The notes under the pieces are model-generated. The model searched no databases, was not told the DNA's origin, and saw nothing but the letters and a program-made list of their open reading frames with translations. From Bacteroidota bacterium (GTDB lineage Bacteria; Bacteroidota; Bacteroidia; NS11-12g; UBA955): a DNA stretch of 6,723 nt. Position numbers and translations under genes: made by a program. Where the stretch lies: the NCBI GenBank assembly GCA_005788145.1, contig SXYY01000152.1, forward strand, positions 1 through 6,723, given 5' to 3'. Below, one piece after another: positions 1 through 6,437 of the stretch (positions within the stretch are counted from its first letter, which is position 1; each line of letters opens with the position of its first letter).

Positions 1-1
1 G

Positions 2-454
2 GTACAGGCGGGTTTGATGGAAGTGCACTACGAGTTTCGTTCACAATACGCAGGTGCCTTGTTTGCCATTGAAAAGCGTTTGGATGGGGCTCGATTTCAG
101 ATGCAATCTGCCAGCATGTGGTATCAGTTGGGCGTGATGCCCGCGTTATTGATGCGTCAGAATTTGCAAATTCATACGGTTGGGTTTACCATGCCACAAG
201 GCAATGATTTTGCGGTGCCCGATTATGTGGCTAGCACGGTAGATACCGGCGTCGTTTTGACCCGTTCTTCAGCAGTGAATGCGAATGCATTCCTCACAGC
301 CTCGATGCGCTTAGAGTATAATTTGGATCCCAAGTTGCACATTTTCGCCTCTCCAAGGGTCATGTTGCCCATCTTGCCCAGCAACAAAGGGGTACAGACT
401 TATTGGTCGCCACAAATTGGTGTGGAATTGGGATTGCGCATTCCGATTGACTAG
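2..454 (+). CDS. C-terminal part of a probable outer-membrane beta-barrel protein (5' end outside window)
   Basis: The reading frame is open from the first complete codon at base 2 to a TAG stop at 452-454, giving 150 visible residues. The ATG at base 14 lies inside the open frame and is probably not the real start. The visible part alternates polar and hydrophobic or aromatic residues in short stretches separated by turns rich in Asn, Asp, Pro and Gly, and it has no long hydrophobic helix. This pattern fits the last strands of a beta-barrel, and the closing segment (GVELGLRIPID) resembles a final strand. No type IX secretion sorting domain, catalytic motif or metal site is visible. I do not recognise the family; outer-membrane localisation is inferred from residue pattern only. 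The gene is convergent with sdhB and ends at a shared terminator. Confidence 0.6.
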   Translation, partial: VQAGLMEVHYEFRSQYAGALFAIEKRLDGARFQMQSASMWYQLGVMPALLMRQNLQIHTVGFTMPQGNDFAVPDYVASTVDTGVVLTRSSAVNANAFLTASMRLEYNLDPKLHIFASPRVMLPILPSNKGVQTYWSPQIGVELGLRIPID

Positions 455-484
455 TATCATTGTCTTTTTCTCGATAGTAGCTAT

Positions 485-523
485 AAAGATGAGGGGGCGG
501 CCATTGGCCGCCCCCTCATCTTT
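485..523. terminator. bidirectional intrinsic terminator between the barrel gene and sdhB
   Basis: An 18-bp perfect inverted repeat (485-502 against 506-523) encloses the three-base loop ATT. The inner stem is GC-rich (GGGGGCGGCC) and the outer ends are AAAGATGA and TCATCTTT, so each strand has T residues on its 3' side. It lies 30 bases after the stop of the plus-strand gene and 22 bases beyond the sdhB stop on the minus strand, so it can end transcription from both convergent genes. The T tract is short (TTTAAAAT), so efficiency is not certain. Confidence 0.85.
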
Positions 524-545
524 AAAATCTTGGTATGAATCGAAA

Positions 546-1301
546 TTATTTTCCGTTCATCTTGGCACCGATGTACTCACGGTTCAAATTGGCGATTACG
601 CTCAATGGAATCTGCTTCGGACATTCAGCTGCACAAGCACCCGTGTTGGTACAAGCACCAAAACCTTCGGCATCCATTTGGTTTACCATCGCCACCACGC
701 GGGTTTCACGCTCGGGCTTACCTTGGGGAAGCTTAGACAATTGGGTTACTTTGGCACCTACGAACAGCATGGCTGAGGCATTTTTACACGCACTCACACA
801 AGCGCCACAGCCGATACAGGTTGCGGCTTCAAACGCTTCGTCTGCCACATCCTTTGGAATCAATACCGAGTTGGCATCCACCGCGTTACCTGCATTGGTC
901 GAAATAAATCCACCAGCGGCAATGATGCGGTCAAATGCACTTCTGTTTACTGTCAAATCCTTGATTACGGGGAAGCCATTGGCCCTCCATGGTTCAACAG
1001 TGATGGTGTCGCCATCGTTGAAGCTGCGCATGTGCAACTGACAGGTGGTTACGCCCTGTTTGGGGCCGTGTGGACGACCATCAATAACCATCGAACACAT
1101 ACCGCAAATTCCTTCGCGACAGTCGTGGTCGAACGCCACAGGTTCTTTGCCTGTTTCGATAAGTTGCTCATTCAAGACATCGAACATTTCCAAAAAGCTC
1201 ATGTCGGGACTGGCATCCACTTTATACTCTTCAAACTTACCGGCGTTATCAGCGTTTTTCTGGCGCCATACTTTTAAGTTTAGTTTCATTAACTTGCTCA
1301 T
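546..1301 (-). CDS. sdhB: succinate dehydrogenase / fumarate reductase iron-sulfur subunit
   Basis: This 251-residue protein carries electrons from the FAD of SdhA to the quinone and haem groups of SdhC at the cytoplasmic face of the membrane. All cluster ligands are visible. The N-terminal plant-ferredoxin-like domain has C61, C66, C69 and C87 for the [2Fe-2S] centre. The C-terminal domain has C162, C165, C168 and C227 for [4Fe-4S], and C172, C217 and C223 for [3Fe-4S], assigned by analogy with E. coli SdhB. Length is normal for the family. The ATG at 1299-1301 is 18 bases after the sdhA stop. M5 (MKLNL) is a possible alternative start, and only a weak purine stretch (GAAAAG) precedes the first ATG. 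It is the last gene of the sdhCAB cluster and ends just before the terminator. Sequence alone does not settle the physiological direction, but TCA-type succinate oxidation is likely. Confidence 0.96.
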   Translation of the reverse strand: MSKLMKLNLKVWRQKNADNAGKFEEYKVDASPDMSFLEMFDVLNEQLIETGKEPVAFDHDCREGICGMCSMVIDGRPHGPKQGVTTCQLHMRSFNDGDTITVEPWRANGFPVIKDLTVNRSAFDRIIAAGGFISTNAGNAVDANSVLIPKDVADEAFEAATCIGCGACVSACKNASAMLFVGAKVTQLSKLPQGKPERETRVVAMVNQMDAEGFGACTNTGACAAECPKQIPLSVIANLNREYIGAKMNGK

Positions 1302-1319
1302 AATCTTTTCGTTAGTGGA

Positions 1320-3296
1320 TTATTTGTAACTGCGTTGTTGGATTTTGATGTTTTCGTATTTCAACTCGTCTTTGTGAAGCTCCCATGTGTCACCCTTGTT
1401 TTCCCATGCAGATACATACATGTAATTTTCATCATCACGCAAGGCCTCGCCCTCTTCGGTTTGGTACTCCTCGCGGAAGTGACCTCCACAACTTTCATTT
1501 CTTTGGAGGGCGTCAACACACATCAATTCGCCCAATTCTAGGAAGTCAGCAACACGACCTGCTTTGTCCAATTCTGGGTTGAATTCGTTTACACTGCCGG
1601 GGATTCGTACATTTTTGTAGAAGTCGGCACGAAGGGCTTGAATTTCGGCAATCGCTTCTTTCAGTCCTTTTTCATTGCGGGCCATACCACACTTGTTCCA
1701 CATGATCAATCCCAATTCGCGGTGGTAGCTTTCTACACTACGGGTACCTTGAATGCTCATCAATTTATCGATGCGCTCGCTCGCGGCTTTTTCAGCAGCC
1801 ACAAATGCTTCGTGGTCTGTTGAGATGGGCTTGGTGTGAATTTCTTTGCTGAGGTAGTTACCAATGGTGATTGGAATCACAAAATACCCATCGGCCAAAC
1901 CTTGCATCAATGCGGAGGCTCCCAAACGATTGGCGCCGTGGTCAGAGAAGTTGGCTTCTCCCAAGGCATACATACCGGGAACATTGGTCATCAAATCGTA
2001 GTCAACCCACAAACCGCCCATGGTGTAGTGTACAGCTGGGTAGATGCGCATGGGTACTTCATATGGGTCCTCGTCGGTAATCTGTTTGTACATATCGAAC
2101 AAGTTGCCATACTTCTCCTTCACAACCTCTTTTCCTAGGCGAATCAATGTTTCATCATCAGGATTGGCGATGTTCAGTTTGCTGGCTTCAGTTCGGCCAT
2201 ACTTTTGCATCATGTTGTATTTGAAATCCAAATACACGGCCATTTTGCTTTGACCTACACCATAACTGGCATCGCAACGCTCTTTTGCGGCGCGTGAAGC
2301 GATGTCACGGGGTACCAAGTTACCGAAAGCAGGATAGCGACGCTCGAGGTAGTAATCGCGCTCTTCTTCGGGAATGTCGTTGGGGTGACGGTCGTCGTTT
2401 TGTTTTTTGGGAACCCAAATACGTCCATCGTTGCGGAGGGATTCACTCATCAAGGTCAATTTTGACTGATAGTGTCCTGAAACCGGGATACATGTTGGGT
2501 GGATTTGGGTGAAGCATGGGTTTCCGAAGTAGGCCCCTGCTTTGTGGGCTTTCCAAGCAGCAGTTACGTTGCTACCCATGGCGTTTGTAGACAAGTAAAA
2601 TACATTGCCGTATCCGCCGGTACACAACAATACTGCGTGTCCGAAATGCCTTTCCAATTTACCTGTGACAAGGTTTCGGGCGATGATGCCGCGGGCTTTG
2701 CCATCAATTTTTACTACTTCCACCATTTCGTGGCGCGCGTACATCTTCACATTGCCCAATCCTACTTGGCGCTCCAATCCGCTGTATGCACCCAACAACA
2801 ACTGCTGTCCTGTTTGGCCGGCTGCATAGAATGTGCGCTGAACTTGGGTTCCACCGAATGAGCGGTTTGACAGGGTTCCGCCATACTCGCGGGCAAAGGG
2901 AACTCCTTGCGCCACACATTGGTCGATGATGGAGGTTGAACATTCCGCAAGGCGATGCACGTTGGCTTCACGAGAGCGGTAGTCACCGCCCTTGATGGTA
3001 TCATAGAACAAACGGTACACTGAGTCACCGTCGTTTTGGTAGTTTTTGGCTGCATTGATACCCCCTTGGGCAGCAATGGAGTGGGCGCGGCGCGGACTGT
3101 CTTGAAAGCAGAAAGCTTTCACCTTGTAGCCCATTTCTGCTAGGGTAGCAGCGGCACTGGCACCGGCCAATCCGGTACCCACCACGATGATTTCCAACTG
3201 TCTTTTATTGGCGGGGTTTACCAATGGTACAGTGCTTTTGTATTGGGTCCATTTGGTTGCTATATCGCCGGCTGGGATTTTTGATTCGAGTGTCAT
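1320..3296 (-). CDS. sdhA: succinate dehydrogenase / fumarate reductase flavoprotein subunit
   Basis: This 658-residue catalytic subunit interconverts succinate and fumarate using FAD. The N-terminal dinucleotide-binding motif is at residues 38-50 (VVGTGLAGASAAA). H72 in RAHSIAAQGG is the conserved histidine that takes covalent 8-alpha-linked FAD. Family active-site residues are visible as H266 in TQIHPT, R330 in LVPRDIASR, H423 in HYTMGG and R457 in GANRLGAS. The C-terminal helical and capping region (about 500-658) is full length, with no truncation. The length and the N-terminus (SKIPAGDIATKW, then STVPLVNPANKR) fit the Bacteroidota/Gram-positive type B enzymes, which are longer than the roughly 590-residue E. 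coli SdhA. It sits between sdhC (21-base gap) and sdhB (18-base gap). No Shine-Dalgarno sequence is seen before the ATG at 3294-3296, as is common in this phylum. Confidence 0.97.
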   Translation of the reverse strand: MTLESKIPAGDIATKWTQYKSTVPLVNPANKRQLEIIVVGTGLAGASAAATLAEMGYKVKAFCFQDSPRRAHSIAAQGGINAAKNYQNDGDSVYRLFYDTIKGGDYRSREANVHRLAECSTSIIDQCVAQGVPFAREYGGTLSNRSFGGTQVQRTFYAAGQTGQQLLLGAYSGLERQVGLGNVKMYARHEMVEVVKIDGKARGIIARNLVTGKLERHFGHAVLLCTGGYGNVFYLSTNAMGSNVTAAWKAHKAGAYFGNPCFTQIHPTCIPVSGHYQSKLTLMSESLRNDGRIWVPKKQNDDRHPNDIPEEERDYYLERRYPAFGNLVPRDIASRAAKERCDASYGVGQSKMAVYLDFKYNMMQKYGRTEASKLNIANPDDETLIRLGKEVVKEKYGNLFDMYKQITDEDPYEVPMRIYPAVHYTMGGLWVDYDLMTNVPGMYALGEANFSDHGANRLGASALMQGLADGYFVIPITIGNYLSKEIHTKPISTDHEAFVAAEKAASERIDKLMSIQGTRSVESYHRELGLIMWNKCGMARNEKGLKEAIAEIQALRADFYKNVRIPGSVNEFNPELDKAGRVADFLELGELMCVDALQRNESCGGHFREEYQTEEGEALRDDENYMYVSAWENKGDTWELHKDELKYENIKIQQRSYK

Positions 3297-3317
3297 GCTA
3301 TTTTGATAAACGATGGA

Positions 3318-3992
3318 TTATTGAATCCAGCCCAAGTGCATGGCAATGGGCATGGCCGCAAATACGAGTGGAACAATGATTGAAAATCCAACACCAATGC
3401 TTTGGATGATGGGGCTGTAGGCGGGGTGATTGATACCCAACGACTGGAATGCACTTTGGAAACCGTGCAACAAGTGGTAAGCCAAGCTGATGCAACCGAT
3501 CACATAAACAAATACGGGTAGGGGATCAGTAAACACAACAACCATTTCATCGAAAAGGGTTGAGCCTGCAGTTTCTTGAATGGCATCGGTAAAGCGAGAA
3601 ACCACCCAGAAATGCTTGAGGTGCATCACCAAGAAAATCAACAACAAACTTCCCAAAATACCCATTGAACGAGAATACCATTTGCTGTTGGCATTGCCAG
3701 CGCTTGCACCGTATTTGTTGTTGCGTTTTTGGTTGTTCGACGCAGTCAGGCTGAGGCCTTGTACGATGTGAAGCAGAAGTCCGAGGAACAAACCGATTTC
3801 CGCGCTGCGGATTAGCCAGTTGTGTGCCATGAATTCTGCAGCATGGTTAAATGTTTTGCCACTGTCGTTGAAGAAAATACAAGCGTTGATACCAGCGTGT
3901 ACCAACAAAAAAGCCACCAAGGATAAACCGGTGACTGCCATAAGTACTTTCCGACCGATACTTGAAGTAAATAGGAAGGAGAGAAGTTTCAT
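3318..3992 (-). CDS. sdhC: succinate dehydrogenase cytochrome b subunit, five-helix di-haem type
   Basis: This 224-residue integral membrane protein anchors SdhAB and passes electrons to quinone. Five hydrophobic segments are visible at about residues 15-37, 60-82, 108-130, 156-178 and 194-218. Histidines lie in the first four: H32, H75, H124/H127 and H173/H176. This is the four-ligand arrangement of the single-subunit di-haem cytochrome b of Wolinella FrdC and Bacillus SdhC, so the complex is type B and probably uses menaquinone. No separate SdhD is expected or present. The N-terminus (SSIGRKVLMAVTGL) is typical of Bacteroidota SdhC. The start at 3990-3992 is 13 bases after the ribE stop, and the spacer (AAAAAGCATTTT before ATG) holds no Shine-Dalgarno sequence. 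Which histidine of each pair binds haem is inferred, not shown. Confidence 0.93.
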   Translation of the reverse strand: MKLLSFLFTSSIGRKVLMAVTGLSLVAFLLVHAGINACIFFNDSGKTFNHAAEFMAHNWLIRSAEIGLFLGLLLHIVQGLSLTASNNQKRNNKYGASAGNANSKWYSRSMGILGSLLLIFLVMHLKHFWVVSRFTDAIQETAGSTLFDEMVVVFTDPLPVFVYVIGCISLAYHLLHGFQSAFQSLGINHPAYSPIIQSIGVGFSIIVPLVFAAMPIAMHLGWIQ

Positions 3993-4005
3993 AAAATGCT
4001 TTTTG

Positions 4006-4605
4006 CTATTTCTTGGATATTTGCAAAGATACGGAGAATTTTTTCAAGTATTTCCCAAGGATGTCGAACTCTAAATTCACGGTATCGCCCGGTTGAAGGT
4101 TGGAAAGGTTGGTGTGTTCCCAAGTGTAAGGAATGATGGCAACGCTGAATGCATCTGGGAAACTATCTACAACGGTTAAACTCACGCCATTCACGCAAAT
4201 GGATCCTTTGTTTACTGTGATTCCGGCATCGGCGTCATGTGCGATGAAAATCATCCAACTGCCATCGAGGTCGTGGATCTCATCCACCGTTCCAACACAA
4301 TCTACATGTCCCTGAACGATGTGTCCATCAAATCTGCCATTGGCGGGCATGCATCGCTCCACATTGATCAAGTCATTCACATTCCAATGGTTGAGGTTGG
4401 TGCGTTGAAGGGTTTCATCGATGGCCGTTACCCAATATCCGTTGTCATCGGTATTGGTCACCGTTAAACAAACACCGTTGTGGGCCAAACTCTGGTCAAC
4501 TTTTAATTCATTTTGGAAAGGTGATGATAGCCGAAAGTGCACATTGGATTGGTCTTTGACAATCTCTTCTACCTTCGCTTTTTGTTCAATAATACCCGTA
4601 AACAT
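4006..4605 (-). CDS. ribE: riboflavin synthase, alpha subunit
   Basis: The enzyme converts two molecules of 6,7-dimethyl-8-ribityllumazine into riboflavin and 5-amino-6-ribitylaminouracil, the last step of riboflavin synthesis, in the cytoplasm. The 199-residue protein has the usual tandem lumazine-binding repeats. The first (about 1-88) begins with the signature MFTGIIE and contains NGVCLTV (C47). The second (about 89-199) contains GHIVQGHVDCVG at 94-105, the link between the repeats, and NGVSLTV at 139-145. The MFTGIIE terminus and a good Shine-Dalgarno sequence (AGGAG, 7 bases upstream) fix the start. Some groups call this gene ribC or ribE for the same function; the companion lumazine synthase is not in the window. 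It is the first gene of the cluster leading into sdhCAB, with only 13 bases to sdhC, so flavin supply and an abundant flavoprotein may be co-expressed. Confidence 0.96.
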   Translation of the reverse strand: MFTGIIEQKAKVEEIVKDQSNVHFRLSSPFQNELKVDQSLAHNGVCLTVTNTDDNGYWVTAIDETLQRTNLNHWNVNDLINVERCMPANGRFDGHIVQGHVDCVGTVDEIHDLDGSWMIFIAHDADAGITVNKGSICVNGVSLTVVDSFPDAFSVAIIPYTWEHTNLSNLQPGDTVNLEFDILGKYLKKFSVSLQISKK

Positions 4606-4612
4606 TTCCTCG

Positions 4613-4617
4613 CTCCT
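4613..4617 (-). promoter_or_regulatory. Shine-Dalgarno sequence of ribE
   Basis: On the minus strand this reads AGGAG, 7 bases before the ATG, within AATAGGAGCGAGGAA. It is the clearest ribosome-binding site of the minus-strand cluster and supports both the chosen ribE start and its place as first gene. The downstream genes sdhC and sdhA lack a comparable site. Confidence 0.7.
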
Positions 4618-4654
4618 ATTGACAAAGAAACGACATTCGGGCGAAAAGGTTCAT

Positions 4655-4670
4655 ATGACATTATGACATT
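4655..4670. repeat. tandem direct repeat of ATGACATT, possible operator
   Basis: Two perfect head-to-tail copies of ATGACATT occupy 4655-4662 and 4663-4670, in the middle of the divergent ribE/grpE spacer. A related GACATT sits at 4632-4637 in the same orientation. A tandem 8-base repeat in so short a promoter region could bind a regulator as a direct-repeat dimer, but no known operator was matched and chance is not excluded. Confidence 0.4.
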
Positions 4671-4699
4671 TTACCATTTGTGGCAATAAAATTGAGTTT

Positions 4700-4708
4700 G
4701 GAGAGAGG
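4700..4708 (+). promoter_or_regulatory. Shine-Dalgarno region of grpE
   Basis: The purine stretch GGAGAGAGG ends two bases before the grpE ATG at 4711. The GGAG at 4700-4703 has a 7-base spacing, a good distance for ribosome binding. It supports the ATG at 4711 as the start. Confidence 0.6.
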
Positions 4709-4710
4709 CT

Positions 4711-5280
4711 ATGTCAAAGAACAAAGTGAAATCAGAAGTAGAAGAACCATTGGATGGCGCGGAAAATGCCGTTGAACAGACCGCAGAGGAAACCCAGAAC
4801 GCGTCCACGAACACCGAAGAAACAATCGCTGAGGATACCGATTTGCAAGGACAATTGCAGCAGGAGCGCGACAAGTATCTCCGCTTGTACAGCGAGTTTG
4901 AGAACTTTCGCAGAAGAACCACCAAGGATCGATTGGATTGGATGCAAACCGCTTCGAAAGATGTGTTGGTGAGCATGCTTCCGGTGGTGGATGATTTTGA
5001 GCGCGCACTGAAAGCGGCTGAAAACCTGTCAGAGACTGAAAAAAAGGCAGTTGAAGGGTTTGACTTAATCCACAAAAAAATGGTGGGAATCTTTACCAAA
5101 GTGGGTCTGAAGCCAATGGAGTCGATTGGTCAAGTGTTTGATGCAGAGATCCACGAAGCCATTACCCAGTTTCCGGCACCCACCGAGGACATGAAAGGCA
5201 AGGTGATTGACGAAGTTGAAAAGGGATATTATTTGAACGATAAAGTCATTCGATTCGCGAAAGTGGTCGTAGGAAACTAA
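4711..5280 (+). CDS. grpE: GrpE, nucleotide-exchange factor of DnaK
   Basis: GrpE releases ADP from DnaK (Hsp70) so that substrate leaves the chaperone, and it acts as a cytoplasmic dimer. The 189-residue protein starts with an acidic, low-complexity tail (about 1-45, rich in Glu, Thr and Ala). A long coiled-coil helix follows (about 46-85, with the conserved RLYSEFENFRRRT), then the four-helix-bundle region (PVVDDFERAL) and the C-terminal beta domain. The family signature is clear: FDAEIHEAI at 143-151 followed by GYYLNDKVIRFAKVVV at 172-187. Length is typical. dnaJ begins 6 bases after its stop, which implies co-transcription and probably translational coupling. dnaK is not adjacent in this window. 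Heat-shock control is expected for the family, but no known heat-shock operator is recognisable upstream. Confidence 0.96.
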   Translation: MSKNKVKSEVEEPLDGAENAVEQTAEETQNASTNTEETIAEDTDLQGQLQQERDKYLRLYSEFENFRRRTTKDRLDWMQTASKDVLVSMLPVVDDFERALKAAENLSETEKKAVEGFDLIHKKMVGIFTKVGLKPMESIGQVFDAEIHEAITQFPAPTEDMKGKVIDEVEKGYYLNDKVIRFAKVVVGN

Positions 5281-5286
5281 TTTGAT

Positions 5287-6393
5287 ATGAGTAAGAGAGA
5301 TTATTATGACGTGCTAGGGGTTTCGCGGAGTTCATCGGCCGAGGAAATCAAAAAAGCATACCGCAAGTTGGCGATTAAATTCCACCCTGATAAGAATCCT
5401 GGCGACAAAGAAGCCGAGGAGAATTTCAAGGAAGCGGCTGAAGCATACGATGTGTTGAGCAACCCCGAGAAAAAGCAGCGGTATGACCAATTTGGTCACG
5501 CGGGCATGGGTGCTGGCGGAGGCGGGGCTCATGGCTTTAGCATGGACGATATTTTCTCTCAGTTTGGAGATGTATTTGGCGATGACGGTGTGTTTGGATC
5601 CTTCTTCGGTGGCGGTGGTGGCGGTCGTTCAAGGCGTTCAGTGGGTTCCAATATCCGCATAAAAATCAAATTGACGTTGCCCGAGATGAAGTCTGGGGTA
5701 GAGAAAACAGTAAAGTACCGCAGGATGGTTCAAGCCGAGGGCGTGAAATACGCTACGTGCAAGCAGTGTAATGGATCGGGTGCTGTTCGACGGGTGCAGA
5801 ATACTTTTTTGGGTCAGATGGCCACCAATAGTCCGTGTCCGGTTTGTTCCGGCATGGGCAAAATCATTGAGAGTAAACCGAAGGATGCCAATGAGCAGGG
5901 CTTGATATCTCAAGAGATTGAGACGAGCATTCGCATTCCAGGGGGTGTGGCTGAAGGGATGCAGTTGAGCATGAATGGCAAGGGCAACTACGGTCCCGGC
6001 GGCGGAGCCGCCGGGGACCTGATCGTCCTGGTGGAAGGCATCCCCCACGATGAACTAACCCGCGAAGACAACAATGTTGTCTTTCATCTGTGGTTGAGTT
6101 TCACCCAAGCCACCCTCGGTGATAGCATAGAAGTACCAACCCTTGATGGCAAAGTCAGAATCAAAATCGATCCCGGTACCCAGCCCGGGAAAATGTTACG
6201 CCTCAAAGGCAAAGGTTTCCCCGATTTGAATGGCTATGGCACCGGAGATCAATTGGTGGTGCTCAATGTTTATGTGCCAACCAAAGTCAGCTCCGAAGAA
6301 AAAGCCATGCTCGAGAAATTGAACGAATCAGACAATTTTAAACCATCGGCAAAAGAGAAGTCGTTCTTCGATAAGTTGAAAGATTTGTTTTAG
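5287..6393 (+). CDS. dnaJ: DnaJ (Hsp40) co-chaperone with a two-motif zinc region
   Basis: DnaJ delivers unfolded proteins to DnaK and stimulates its ATPase. The 368-residue protein has a J domain at 1-70 with the essential HPD at 33-35, a short Gly/Phe-rich linker at about 70-118, and the substrate-binding C-terminal beta-sandwich domains (about 120-335). The closing segment, KSFFDKLKDLF, suits a family C-terminus. The zinc region is unusual. Only two CxxCxGxG motifs remain, CKQCNGSG at 158-165 and CPVCSGMG at 184-191, where standard DnaJ has four. The spacing and flanking residues (VRRVQNTFLGQM between them) align them with standard motifs 2 and 3. Motif 1 is absent before residue 157, and motif 4 is replaced by the cysteine-free PKDANEQG at 198-205. 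The frame is intact, so this is a real variant and not a frameshift. Weak AGGA at 5271-5274 precedes the start. The stop is TAG. Confidence 0.96.
   Translation: MSKRDYYDVLGVSRSSSAEEIKKAYRKLAIKFHPDKNPGDKEAEENFKEAAEAYDVLSNPEKKQRYDQFGHAGMGAGGGGAHGFSMDDIFSQFGDVFGDDGVFGSFFGGGGGGRSRRSVGSNIRIKIKLTLPEMKSGVEKTVKYRRMVQAEGVKYATCKQCNGSGAVRRVQNTFLGQMATNSPCPVCSGMGKIIESKPKDANEQGLISQEIETSIRIPGGVAEGMQLSMNGKGNYGPGGGAAGDLIVLVEGIPHDELTREDNNVVFHLWLSFTQATLGDSIEVPTLDGKVRIKIDPGTQPGKMLRLKGKGFPDLNGYGTGDQLVVLNVYVPTKVSSEEKAMLEKLNESDNFKPSAKEKSFFDKLKDLF
5992..6019. other. strong GC-rich hairpin inside dnaJ
   Basis: GGTCCCGGCGGC (5992-6003) can pair with GCCGCCGGGGACC (6007-6019) across a GGA loop, giving 12 base pairs with one bulged G. 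It encodes the Gly/Ala/Pro-rich loop GPGGGAAGD of the C-terminal domain, so it may simply result from Gly and Ala codons. No T tract follows, so it is not an intrinsic terminator. A role in mRNA folding or translation pausing is only a possibility. Confidence 0.45.
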
Positions 6394-6395
6394 GT

Positions 6396-6424
6396 GTATC
6401 CAATAGCATAGTATTGGTATCCAA
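6396..6424. repeat. short direct and inverted repeats after dnaJ
   Basis: GTATCCAA occurs twice, at 6396-6403 and 6417-6424. Overlapping it, CCAATA (6400-6405) and TATTGG (6412-6417) form a 6-bp inverted repeat with a 6-base loop. They lie between the dnaJ stop and the terminator. They are too short for a firm role and could be chance or a minor 3' UTR stem. Confidence 0.3.
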
Positions 6425-6437
6425 CTATTTAAATAAC

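Larger units (their letters stand above)
4606..4710. promoter_or_regulatory. divergent intergenic region driving ribE-sdhCAB and grpE-dnaJ
   Basis: These 105 bases lie between two divergently oriented gene sets, so promoters for both should be here or extend slightly into the genes. I do not see a convincing Bacteroidota promoter (TTG near -33 with TAnnTTTG near -7) in either direction. TAAAATTG at 4687-4694 is one mismatch from the -7 box but lies too close to the grpE start. A tandem repeat of ATGACATT occupies 4655-4670. There is no CIRCE-type inverted repeat and no room or conserved motif for an FMN riboswitch. Promoter function is inferred from position. Confidence 0.6.

Noticed and set aside
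417..776. Plus-strand open frame of 119 codons crossing the barrel gene end and the first terminator
   Set aside because: It overlaps the real stop of the upstream gene, runs through the terminator hairpin and lies antisense to the conserved sdhB. It has no recognisable protein feature.
535..1041. Plus-strand open frame of 168 codons antisense to sdhB
   Set aside because: sdhB on the other strand has every iron-sulfur ligand in place; this frame is its shadow.
1836..2861. Several plus-strand open frames of 69-120 codons antisense to sdhA
   Set aside because: sdhA is complete and conserved across this stretch, and the antisense products show no domain or ribosome-binding site.
3298..3495. 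Separate small sdhD-like gene in another frame over sdhC
   Set aside because: The 65-codon minus-strand frame overlaps sdhC and has no helix or haem-ligand pattern of SdhD. The five-helix SdhC needs no partner.
4606..4710. FMN riboswitch upstream of ribE
   Set aside because: The spacer is only 105 bases, shared with grpE, and lacks the conserved FMN-aptamer segments and any attenuator hairpin before ribE.
4606..4710. CIRCE (HrcA) operator upstream of grpE
   Set aside because: No TTAGCACTC...GAGTGCTAA inverted repeat or close variant is present; the only repeat is direct.
4671..5099. Minus-strand open frame of 142 codons antisense to grpE
   Set aside because: Its Ser/Phe/Val-rich product is what reversing the Glu/Lys-rich grpE codons would give. 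grpE is clearly the real gene.
5758..5901. dnaJ damaged by deletion or frameshift in the zinc region
   Set aside because: The frame is continuous, the flanking C-terminal domain is normal, and the losses are a functionally matched pair (motifs 1 and 4), which fits an evolved variant better than damage.
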